NCBI GenBank assembly: GCA_964481195.1
Contig: CAYZTB010000074.1
Span: 1-12,827, forward strand
Source of the DNA: Palsa-948 sp964481195
Lineage (GTDB): Bacteria > Bacteroidota > Bacteroidia > Palsa-948
Reading direction: 5' to 3'
DNA length: 12,827 nt
In this document: positions 6,242 to 12,827 of the stretch, one piece after another
Layout: every line of letters starts with the position of its first letter
How positions within the stretch are numbered: position 1 is the first letter of the stretch
Program-made: the position numbers and the translations under genes
Notes under the pieces: generated by a model
The model's database searches: none
What the model was told of the DNA's origin: nothing
The model's input: only the letters and a program-made list of their open reading frames with translations

Positions 6242-7537
6242 ATGAGAACATTTCACAATCAAATACTTTTTACGATAGCCTCCCTGTATCTCTCGGTATA
6301 TATATTTCAATTTTCTGCTTGCTCTTCCTCTTCTAGCACTGCTAGCAACCAAAATGTTTCTCGCATCTATAAATCTAACAAAGAATTATTGCATCCTGAA
6401 TACATTGTATTTCATCGCACAGGCACCACTTCTGAATTGCATTTTAAAATAAATACAAAGGAACTACTTTACAGCAAGCAATCTGATAACGAAAATTTTT
6501 CTGCCCGCTTTAAAATACATTACAGACTTATATCCTCGTACGAAACAAAAGATATCATTGACAGCGCTACCGTAATCCTATCAGATGCTTTTTCTAATTC
6601 ACCAAAAGACATAGTAGGAAAATTAGATTTTAATGCAACCTTCACAAACAACTACTTACTTCAAGTAGAATTGTATGATTTAAATAGAAACATAAGCACA
6701 AAATCGTTTATTAACATAGAGAAGCTTAATCATAATACCAGGCAAAATTTTATCCTTCAAACCCCAAAAAATAAAACTACAATTTTTAGGAACAATTTAC
6801 AGCAGGATGAGTTTATTCATATAAAATATCGAAACCCAAACGAAGAGCTATATGTTAGATACTACAATCGTAAATTTCCACTTCCCTCTCCCCCTTTTGC
6901 GTCCAGCAATACAATGCCTTTTGAATATCGGGCCGATAGCCTATTTACGATTATGCCCAATGAAGTAGATGTGGTAGGTGTAAATTTAAAAAGCCAAGGA
7001 TTTTATCATATACAAGCCGACACCAATTATAAAGAAGGATCTACCGTTTTTAGGTTTGATAATGACTTTCCTCATTTTAAAAAACCCGAACATCTTTTAG
7101 CACCGCTGAATTATCTTACTTCTAAAAATGAATTCGAATCCATGAGTTCCGCTAATAACATAAAAGCTTCCGTGGATAGCTTTTGGCTTGCTGCAGGAGG
7201 AAGTCACGACCGAGCAAGAGAATTAATACGCAAATACTACAACCGCGTTGAAGATGCGAATAATTATTTTTCTTCTTACATAGAAGGCTGGCGCACCGAC
7301 AGAGGATTGATATATATTATTTACGGTCCGCCCAATGTGGTTTACAAATCTTCCGACTCTGAAAGCTGGGTATATGGCGAAGAAAATAATTTCCAGTCTC
7401 TCTCCTTTGTGTTTTTAAAAGTAGTAAATCCTTTCACCGATAATGATTACCGGCTGGAGCGGTCTCCAAATTTTAAAGTTAGCTGGTTTAATGCTGTAGA
7501 AATGTGGAGACAAGGCAGGATATATGCTGAAAAATAA
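6242..7537 (+). CDS. GWxTD-domain lipoprotein
   Basis: A 431-residue predicted lipoprotein. A hydrophobic signal (8-25) ends in the lipobox FSAC with Cys27 as lipid acceptor, followed by a serine-rich linker. Residues ~45-290 look like beta-sandwich segments with no assigned function. The C-terminal third (~305-431) is the GWxTD domain, with GWRTD at 349-353 followed by RGLIYIIYGPPN, the pattern that names the family. This domain is frequent in Bacteroidota and other Gram-negative groups, and its biochemical role is not established. It lies 2 nt after rmuC and 17 nt before rlmB, so all three are probably one transcript. The lipid anchor suggests location at the inner face of the outer membrane or at the surface. 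Serine just after Cys27 (CSSSSS) does not match the surface-export signals I know. Confidence 0.88.
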   Translation: MRTFHNQILFTIASLYLSVYIFQFSACSSSSSTASNQNVSRIYKSNKELLHPEYIVFHRTGTTSELHFKINTKELLYSKQSDNENFSARFKIHYRLISSYETKDIIDSATVILSDAFSNSPKDIVGKLDFNATFTNNYLLQVELYDLNRNISTKSFINIEKLNHNTRQNFILQTPKNKTTIFRNNLQQDEFIHIKYRNPNEELYVRYYNRKFPLPSPPFASSNTMPFEYRADSLFTIMPNEVDVVGVNLKSQGFYHIQADTNYKEGSTVFRFDNDFPHFKKPEHLLAPLNYLTSKNEFESMSSANNIKASVDSFWLAAGGSHDRARELIRKYYNRVEDANNYFSSYIEGWRTDRGLIYIIYGPPNVVYKSSDSESWVYGEENNFQSLSFVFLKVVNPFTDNDYRLERSPNFKVSWFNAVEMWRQGRIYAEK

Positions 7538-7554
7538 TTTGAGAATTTAATATT

Positions 7555-8382
7555 ATGGAAAGAAATAAACCCGAGAGGCGTCCTTTTGTTCGCCAGAGCA
7601 GTGCTCCCAAAAAATCATTTGTTGCTCGAGATAAAAACGATGCTGATAAATTAATATTTGGAATTCGTCCAATTATAGAAGCCATAAAAGCCGGCAAAGA
7701 GGTTGAGAAAATATTTTTTCAGCAAGGGGTTGGTAGCAAGCTTATGAGTGAGCTGAATGATGAAATCAAAAAATATAAAATACCCTTTCAATTTGTTCCT
7801 CCTGAAAAACTAAACCACCTAGTAAAATCAAAAAATCATCAGGGAGTGGTAGCACAGCTATCTGCCGTTACTTACCAGAACTTAGAAGACATCCTACCAA
7901 CCATATTTGAGAAAGGTGAAACGCCTTTAGTAATTGTGCTAGATCGCATTACTGACATTCGCAATTTTGGCGCTATCAGTCGTAGTGCAGAATGTGCAGG
8001 CGTGCATGCTATCATCATTCCAACTCGTGGAAGTGCACAAATAAATAGCGATGCTATAAAAACTTCGGCTGGAGCATTATATCAAATTCCAATTTGTCGT
8101 ACTGATAATTTAAAGCAAACTTGTGAATATTTAAAGACAAGCGGTTTACAGCTTGTTGCTTGTACTGAAAAAACTTCTGACACAATTTACGATGCTGATC
8201 TATCTTCTCCAACCGCAATAATTTTAGGATCAGAAGAAGATGGCATTTCAGATGAATTCTTAAAAATTGCTGATGCAAAGGCTAAAATACCTTTGTTTGG
8301 AAAAATTGAATCCCTAAATGTTTCAGTTTCTGCGGGCATTATGCTTTACGAAGTAATTCGCCAAAGGAATTTTTCTAGCTAA
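7555..8382 (+). CDS. rlmB: 23S rRNA (guanosine(2251)-2'-O)-methyltransferase RlmB
   Basis: A SPOUT-class (TrmH family) RNA 2'-O-methyltransferase of 275 residues, predicted to methylate G2251 in the peptidyl-transferase P loop of 23S rRNA with SAM. A basic disordered tail (1-31) precedes the L30e-like substrate-binding domain (~32-110), which starts at KLIFGIRPIIEAI. The trefoil-knot domain follows with all three signature motifs: motif 1 with DIRNFGA (134-140, including Arg136-Asn137), motif 2 LGSEEDGIS (224-232) and motif 3 IPLFGKIESLNVSVSAG (245-261), ending LYEVIRQR. The family includes TrmH and tRNA enzymes, but the N-terminal domain and length fit RlmB best. It is the last gene of the rmuC-GWxTD-rlmB operon. 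A strong hairpin begins at its stop codon. Confidence 0.9.
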   Translation: MERNKPERRPFVRQSSAPKKSFVARDKNDADKLIFGIRPIIEAIKAGKEVEKIFFQQGVGSKLMSELNDEIKKYKIPFQFVPPEKLNHLVKSKNHQGVVAQLSAVTYQNLEDILPTIFEKGETPLVIVLDRITDIRNFGAISRSAECAGVHAIIIPTRGSAQINSDAIKTSAGALYQIPICRTDNLKQTCEYLKTSGLQLVACTEKTSDTIYDADLSSPTAIILGSEEDGISDEFLKIADAKAKIPLFGKIESLNVSVSAGIMLYEVIRQRNFSS

Positions 8383-8409
8383 ATCTCTGTACTGGAAGTA
8401 CAGCGATTT
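8381..8409. terminator. Hairpin overlapping the rlmB stop codon
   Basis: AAATC (8381-8385) and CTGTACT (8387-8393) pair with AGTACAG (8397-8403) and GATTT (8405-8409): 12 pairs with one T/C mismatch and a 3-nt GGA loop. The stem starts inside the TAA stop codon (8380-8382). No T-tract follows, so it may mark the transcript's 3' end by a non-classical route, protect the message, or be a dispersed repeat element. Nothing gene-like lies between it and the inverted repeat at 8538. Confidence 0.45.
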
Positions 8410-8537
8410 GATGAATGCGAGAATGAAATTCTTTTGTACAACTTGAAAAAATATTTAACATGGTGTGATAATAAGCTATCTCAAAAAACAGAAATAAAAA
8501 CACTGCTGAAAAAAAATAAATCCTATAAAAGACACAA

Positions 8538-8580
8538 AATTTCACTAATAATTTCGTGTTAATTAGTGAAATTAGTGGCG
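8538..8580. repeat. 12-bp inverted repeat with tandem ATTAGTG units
   Basis: AATTTCACTAAT (8538-8549) and ATTAGTGAAATT (8562-8573) are perfectly complementary, with 12 nt between. On the + strand the element also reads as a degenerate tandem array: TTCGTG, ATTAGTG, ATTAGTG (8553-8577), ending in GGCGG. As remembered, similar strings recur in Bacteroidota intergenic regions. It may serve as a bidirectional 3'-end structure or a REP-like element. It ends 5 nt before a TAnnTTTG box. Confidence 0.5.
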
Positions 8581-8584
8581 GAAA

Positions 8585-8592
8585 TATTTTTG
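8585..8592 (+). promoter_or_regulatory. -7 box upstream of the first glycosyltransferase
   Basis: TATTTTTG at 8585-8592 is a full match to TAnnTTTG. No TTG is found at the expected -33 position, which falls inside the inverted repeat at 8538-8573. If used, it leaves a leader of about 70-75 nt before the ATG at 8672. Confidence 0.3.
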
Positions 8593-8671
8593 AGATATCT
8601 ATTAAACAAAAATGTGTAGCAAAGAAAGCCTTACGCTGAAAATGCATAGCTTCAATTAACGAACTGTAACA

Positions 8672-10138
8672 ATGAAGAAATCTTTATCCGATAATATTTT
8701 CTTTCAGTTATTTTTTCTTTCTATATTTGTTTTTATTTCTCGCTTACCCTTTCTGTGGGCTGGATTTGGAGCTGAGGAAGATTCCTGGCTGTTAGCGCTC
8801 ACTGCAAAAAATATGGCATTAAGCGGCAACTACGAGATGTCGCGCGCACCTGGACATCCCTTGCAAGAATATCTGTACGCTTTTTTATACAACAATGGGC
8901 TTAACGCTTTTTATACCAATTTAATTAGCGCACTCGCTAGCGTAATTGCTACTGTATTTTTTTCATTGTCACTTCGACAGCTAAATTTTAAACATTATCT
9001 GTTCGCTGGCTTTGCCTTTGCATTTACTCCCGTAGTATACATATCCTCAACCTACACAATAGACTATATGCTAGCCATGGCGTTTGTAATGGCAAGTATG
9101 TACTATATATTTAAAGCTACTTATCCTACAAACAACGATATAAACGTAAAAGGTGATGGCAAAAACATATTGACTGCTGGAATACTATTAGGCATCGCGA
9201 TTGGTTTTAGGTTAACATCTGCCGCCATGTTACTGCCATTTTGCATAATTCTATATTTCCAAATTCAAGTTGATGCAAAAAAAATAAAAAATATTGCGCT
9301 AATCTCCCTTGCTACTTTATCAGCAGGATTACTCTGCTACCTTCCGGCTCTTAAAACTAATGGTCTAGATTTTTTTCATTACTCCGACCAGTTCCCCTAC
9401 CCTAATTTTTCAAAAATATTATATAAAATGACCATTGGCGTATTTGGTACAATTGGCATAGTTTCTTTCATAGTATTTAAAACTGTAGCTGTAGCTCAAT
9501 CTAAGCTATTGCAAGGAAAATTTATTCCAGACAATATGCCAGTAAATCTATTTTGGGCATGCATGGCAGCAATGGCTTTATACTTAATCTCTTATTTCAG
9601 ATTACCTCAAAAATCCGGATATCTCATTCCATTTGTTCCTATCGCCATACTCATGTACGGGTACTATCTTTCCGGTAAATCTTTTAAAATACTGTGCGTA
9701 CTTTTTACCATGTCCTCTTTCTTCTTCAGCATCAACCTTACCGACTCCAATAGAGGAGCTGCCTATTCCGCATTGGCAATGAAAATAAATATTGCTAATC
9801 AGGAAATATTCATTGACCCACTTACAGGTCCAATTATTTCAGATTATTCCAAGCGTTTAAATAAAATTAAATTTACCGAAAAAGTATTTCAAAAAACACA
9901 ACTAGAAAATAAAAAAACAATTCTTATCTGCGGATGGTGGTATAATGAGCTACTTGTAAGAAATTGGAATGCCAAACAAAACCCCAACGTAATTCCTGTA
10001 TTTTATATTAACAAACCCACACTGAACGATTACCTGAAACAAGAGTTCGATATCTATTATCTTCCAGAGCAAAATCTATATAATGATCAGTTTTCTCAGA
10101 TGAGCTATACAGATTCTATAGCAAAACCCTATATCTAA
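8672..10138 (+). CDS. GT-C fold integral-membrane glycosyltransferase (PMT/ArnT-like)
   Basis: A 488-residue polytopic membrane protein with about ten hydrophobic helices (first at 9-28), arranged like the GT-C glycosyltransferases that use polyprenyl-phosphate sugars outside the inner membrane. The acidic EEDSW at 35-39 follows the first helix, where GT-C enzymes keep their catalytic or metal-binding Asp/Glu. RAPGHPL (58-64) corresponds to the R/H-x-P-G-x-P segment seen in related Bacteroidota families. The last ~130 residues are soluble, with alternating strands and helices. The acceptor (lipid, glycan or protein) cannot be predicted. It lies 38 nt upstream of a second GT-C gene, so the two probably work in one glycosylation pathway. 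An undecaprenyl-sugar-dependent or DUF2723-like enzyme is an alternative family label. Confidence 0.72.
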   Translation: MKKSLSDNIFFQLFFLSIFVFISRLPFLWAGFGAEEDSWLLALTAKNMALSGNYEMSRAPGHPLQEYLYAFLYNNGLNAFYTNLISALASVIATVFFSLSLRQLNFKHYLFAGFAFAFTPVVYISSTYTIDYMLAMAFVMASMYYIFKATYPTNNDINVKGDGKNILTAGILLGIAIGFRLTSAAMLLPFCIILYFQIQVDAKKIKNIALISLATLSAGLLCYLPALKTNGLDFFHYSDQFPYPNFSKILYKMTIGVFGTIGIVSFIVFKTVAVAQSKLLQGKFIPDNMPVNLFWACMAAMALYLISYFRLPQKSGYLIPFVPIAILMYGYYLSGKSFKILCVLFTMSSFFFSINLTDSNRGAAYSALAMKINIANQEIFIDPLTGPIISDYSKRLNKIKFTEKVFQKTQLENKKTILICGWWYNELLVRNWNAKQNPNVIPVFYINKPTLNDYLKQEFDIYYLPEQNLYNDQFSQMSYTDSIAKPYI

Positions 10139-10147
10139 ATCATTCCT

Positions 10148-10155
10148 TAAGTTTG
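10148..10155 (+). promoter_or_regulatory. -7 box in the spacer between the two glycosyltransferases
   Basis: TAAGTTTG is a full match to TAnnTTTG and would start transcription about 16 nt before the ATG at 10177. No TTG lies near -33, so this is at best a secondary promoter. The 38-nt spacer is short enough for simple read-through. Confidence 0.25.
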
Positions 10156-10176
10156 CAGCCAATTACAACTAGCTAA

Positions 10177-12135
10177 ATGAATAAAGTATCAAAGGATAAC
10201 CTAATTTTTGCAGGAATCATTCTCCTTGCATCAATTTTACGACTTTGGAACTATTGGAATTGGTCTTTCACGCACGATGAGCTGGGGGCATTTGTACGTT
10301 TGAATTATTCTTCATTTAGCGAATTAATAGCACAGGGAGTAAGGGATAATGACACCCACCCTGCCTTTACTCAGCTTTTTATCTTTTTTTGGGCTAAACT
10401 TTTTGGCCTTTCAGAAGCCTCAATCAGGCTGCCCTTTGTTGCAGCAGGGGTTGGCAGTGTAGCACTGCTGTATTCAATAGCTAAATCTTGGTTTGGCACT
10501 ACTACTGCTGATTTTAGTGCAACGGCTCTGGCTATATTAGAATTTCCAATCCTTTACAGTCAGCTTGCAAGGCCCTATTCCTTTGGATTATTTTTTTCTC
10601 TACTTACAGTTTGGTACTGGAATAAACTATTGTTTAGCTCAAATAAAAAAATCTTACAGAATACAATTGCATACGGATTAGCAACAGCCTTATGCATGCT
10701 CACACATTATTTTGCTTTCTTTTTTGCCATGATTGTTGCATTAACAGGCTTTATCTATCTAAAAAAAGAAACTTGGAAATATTACATAGGTGCAGGAATA
10801 ATTGCGTTGCTACTATTCCTTCCACATTTGTCCATATCCCTACATCAATTCAGCATGGGAGGAATTGGGCAATGGCTAGCTAAACCAGAAAAAGATTTTC
10901 TATGGAAATATATCCTTTATGGGCTAAATGACTCTCCGTTTTTACTGGCCGGCATTACGTCTGTTGTTTTACTTTCCATTCTAGTTTATCACCTAGATTT
11001 AACAATTTCAAAATTTCAAATAATTAGCATCGTTTGGTTTATTATACCATTCATAGTAGGTTACCTCTATTCAGTTCTTGTAAATCCGGTTATTCAATAC
11101 TCCACACTACTCTTCTCATTCCCATTCCTATTAATTTTCATTTTCTCTTTTTTCAAAGAAGGAAAAGAAAAATTCAACCAATTAACGCTGGGCGGGATGA
11201 GCGCATTACTTCTATTCAGCACTGTGATTGAGAAGCGTTTTTATGCCAAAGAAGAATTTGGAGTTTTCAAAGAGATAAATCAAATTGCAGCAGAATTGCA
11301 AAGTAAATATGGAAGCGAAAACATCACAACTATGCTAAATACTTCCAGCAAGGAAATCTTTAATTTTTATTTTGAAAAAGAAAAAACTCCTGTAAAATTT
11401 GATTTTTATATAGGAGATGACTCAACGTTTGTTCCCCACATGCTGCAAAAAATAGATTCCTGTAACTCCCTTTATATATTATATGGCTGGTCAAACTTCA
11501 GAAGCCCGTATGAAATTCCCGAAATAATAAAACGAAAATACCCTTGCGTATTATTCGATGAAAAACATTTTAATTCTCAAATTACGCTTTTTGCAAAAGA
11601 ATGCTCCGACACAATGCGCAGAGACACTATACTTTATGCTTACACGGAGTTTGAAAATGACTTGGAAAATTTTATCTTAGACGCTATTTCCTTTGACAGC
11701 AGCATATATTATTCAGGAAAAAGATCCATTAAATTAAACCCCACTAACAAATACGGAGTTACTTATCGCACAACCGTAAAGCAACTTTTCAAAGATAATT
11801 ATGGCTGCGTAAATATAAGTGCGTGGATTTATTCAAAAACTGATTTTAACGCTCAATTCGTAATGGACATTGGGCAACCTACGGGCAAAAGAGACTGGCA
11901 AGCAAAACTTTTACAAAAATATATTATACCTGAAAAAGCGAATGCCAATACAAAAAAAGAAGGATGGCATCAAATATTTGTAACATTTCAAATACCAGAA
12001 ACCGCATATCCTGACGATGAAGTAAAGTTGCATTTCTGGAATCCCGGAAACAATAGTTTCTATATTGATAATTTCACTGTTTCATCCTTTGCTGATAGCA
12101 AATACAACCACTACTTGGTTTCTTATCGCAAATAA
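10177..12135 (+). CDS. GT39/PMT-family glycosyltransferase with a C-terminal carbohydrate-binding-like domain
   Basis: A 652-residue membrane glycosyltransferase of the PMT/ArnT (GT-C) type. The first helix (~9-27) is followed by the acidic HDE motif (33-35) and then DTHPAF (59-64), the D-x-H-P pattern of dolichyl- or undecaprenyl-phosphate-sugar-dependent mannosyl and aminoarabinose transferases. About ten membrane helices run to ~350. A soluble alpha/beta segment spans ~355-490. Residues ~490-640 look like a beta-sandwich (DAISFDSSIYYSGKRSIKL, then a FYIDNFTV strand near the end), resembling CBM4/9-like sugar-binding domains. ArnT and simple PMT_2 proteins lack such a tail. Its stop codon lies 2 nt from the stop of the convergent receptor gene. 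Substrate is unknown; surface lipid or glycoprotein decoration is plausible. Confidence 0.78.
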   Translation: MNKVSKDNLIFAGIILLASILRLWNYWNWSFTHDELGAFVRLNYSSFSELIAQGVRDNDTHPAFTQLFIFFWAKLFGLSEASIRLPFVAAGVGSVALLYSIAKSWFGTTTADFSATALAILEFPILYSQLARPYSFGLFFSLLTVWYWNKLLFSSNKKILQNTIAYGLATALCMLTHYFAFFFAMIVALTGFIYLKKETWKYYIGAGIIALLLFLPHLSISLHQFSMGGIGQWLAKPEKDFLWKYILYGLNDSPFLLAGITSVVLLSILVYHLDLTISKFQIISIVWFIIPFIVGYLYSVLVNPVIQYSTLLFSFPFLLIFIFSFFKEGKEKFNQLTLGGMSALLLFSTVIEKRFYAKEEFGVFKEINQIAAELQSKYGSENITTMLNTSSKEIFNFYFEKEKTPVKFDFYIGDDSTFVPHMLQKIDSCNSLYILYGWSNFRSPYEIPEIIKRKYPCVLFDEKHFNSQITLFAKECSDTMRRDTILYAYTEFENDLENFILDAISFDSSIYYSGKRSIKLNPTNKYGVTYRTTVKQLFKDNYGCVNISAWIYSKTDFNAQFVMDIGQPTGKRDWQAKLLQKYIIPEKANANTKKEGWHQIFVTFQIPETAYPDDEVKLHFWNPGNNSFYIDNFTVSSFADSKYNHYLVSYRK

Positions 12136-12137
12136 AA

Positions 12138-12776
12138 TCAATTGCCTTTCTTAAGAGTAAAAGGAGCTAGAAGCTTGAAACTTATATTCCTACCCATATC
12201 ATATATCCCTTTTCTGCCAGTAAAATAGTTTTCTCCAACGTATTTCAACCTACTTAAATGACTCTGATATCCAACGTCTGTAAGATTATTAACGCTAACG
12301 AATAGAGAAAAAAGTGTTTTAGATTTAGAATACACTTCTGTTCCAACACCTAGCCTGATAAGCGTGTAAGCAGAAGTTGCTGTTTCAGTATTGTAAGCGC
12401 TATATATTTTATCTTGCGAAAAGTAATTATCCAAGCCAATCGAAAAATAGGAGTTCTTAAAGTTTTTTCTTGGCTTTTCTAGCTCTGTCTTAAGTTCCAA
12501 AGAGTATTTTGGTGCCGGGATAAACGGCAAATACTTAGTAGAATCCGCACCTCCCTTCTGCAAAGCTTGTACAAAGCTGAATGAATTTTCAAAATGAAGC
12601 CAATGGAAAACGTGAGGATGTACATCAACTATTATTTCCATTCCCGATAAATTTGCATTGCTTTGAACATACTTAAAAACACGCAATGGATTAGATGGAC
12701 TGGAAATCGAATCTCCGCCTAATACGCTAATTAATCTTTCTGAATATATAAATCTATTAATTGCATTATTAAATAA
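12138..12776 (-). pseudogene. Broken TonB-dependent receptor, C-terminal fragment
   Basis: The last ~210 codons of a TonB-dependent outer-membrane receptor, read from 12776 down to the stop at 12138-12140. Receptor features include HFENSFSFVQALQKG, KYLPFIPAPKYSLEL, a VNNLTDVGYQSHLSRLKY strand pair close to the C-terminus, and GRNISFKLLAPF, all of a type common in Bacteroidota receptors. The only near-start codons are a TTG at 12684-12686 and internal ATGs, but receptor-like sequence (LFNNAINRFIYSERL, then GGDSI) continues upstream in the same frame to an in-frame TGA at 12777-12779. The intact protein would have some 500 or more further residues (plug and barrel), so this piece cannot form a working receptor. 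It is a gene remnant, or the 3' part of a gene broken by a frameshift or insertion. Confidence 0.75.
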
Positions 12777-12827
12777 TCACTGTTGTCCGATAAAAGATTT
12801 TAAAAGAAGCCAAGCATAATGCTTAGG
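12777..12827. other. Window edge: receptor homology lost, possible insertion end
   Basis: Upstream of the receptor fragment no frame continues receptor-like sequence. On the - strand one frame stays open from the window edge to the TGA at 12777-12779, ending LLLKSFIGQQ, and could be the tail of a different protein. A near-palindrome, AAGCATAATGCTT with flanking CC/GG, lies at 12810-12827. A mobile-element terminus would explain this, but too little sequence is present to name one. Confidence 0.3.

Noticed and set aside
8375..8647. 90-codon - strand open frame in the spacer after rlmB
   Set aside because: It overlaps the rlmB end and two inverted repeats, is rich in Phe and Ile as expected from reverse-read AT-rich DNA, and has no recognisable family or promoter.

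Overview
The window looks like AT-rich chromosomal DNA of a member of the Bacteroidota. Four things point there: a promoter of the TTG/TAnnTTTG type in front of the first operon and further TAnnTTTG boxes later; almost no Shine-Dalgarno sequences; a GWxTD-domain lipoprotein gene; and the tail of a TonB-dependent receptor of the kind common in this phylum. Sphingobacteriia- or Chitinophagia-like relatives are my guess. No rRNA or 16S marker is present to fix the placement.

Bases 1-1950 are an accessory block. A small unrecognised gene (65-313) is translationally coupled by a TAATG overlap to a beta-class adenine-specific DNA methyltransferase (313-1620). The methyltransferase resembles DpnA/M2.DpnII over its first ~250 residues and has a ~180-residue C-terminal extension that may be a PUA/EVE-like reader domain. 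No endonuclease is visible. The block ends in ~330 bp of unusually GC-rich, apparently non-coding DNA full of dyads, including a perfect 20-bp palindrome.

Bases 2097-8382 are envelope and housekeeping genes, all on the + strand: a single SPFH/band-7 (prohibitin-like) membrane protein; a short Omp85 protein of the BamA/TamA family (possibly TamL-like); then a tight three-gene operon of RmuC (2-nt gap), a GWxTD lipoprotein (17-nt gap) and the 23S rRNA Gm2251 methyltransferase RlmB. The spacers around these genes hold hairpins and short direct repeats.

Bases 8383-12135 hold a 289-bp spacer with strong inverted repeats, followed by two consecutive multi-membrane-pass GT-C (PMT/ArnT-like) glycosyltransferases. 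They probably transfer sugars from polyprenyl-phosphate donors on the periplasmic side. The second ends in a beta-sandwich, carbohydrate-binding-like domain.

Bases 12138-12827, on the - strand, hold the last ~210 codons of a TonB-dependent receptor, convergent with the second glycosyltransferase (2 nt between stop codons). Recognisable receptor sequence continues upstream of any usable start codon and then runs into an in-frame stop at 12777-12779. This is a broken gene, perhaps interrupted by an insertion whose end lies at the window edge.

No tRNA, rRNA, CRISPR array or complete transposase was found. The least explained items are the methyltransferase extension with its coupled small partner, the GC-rich dyad island behind them, and the receptor break point.
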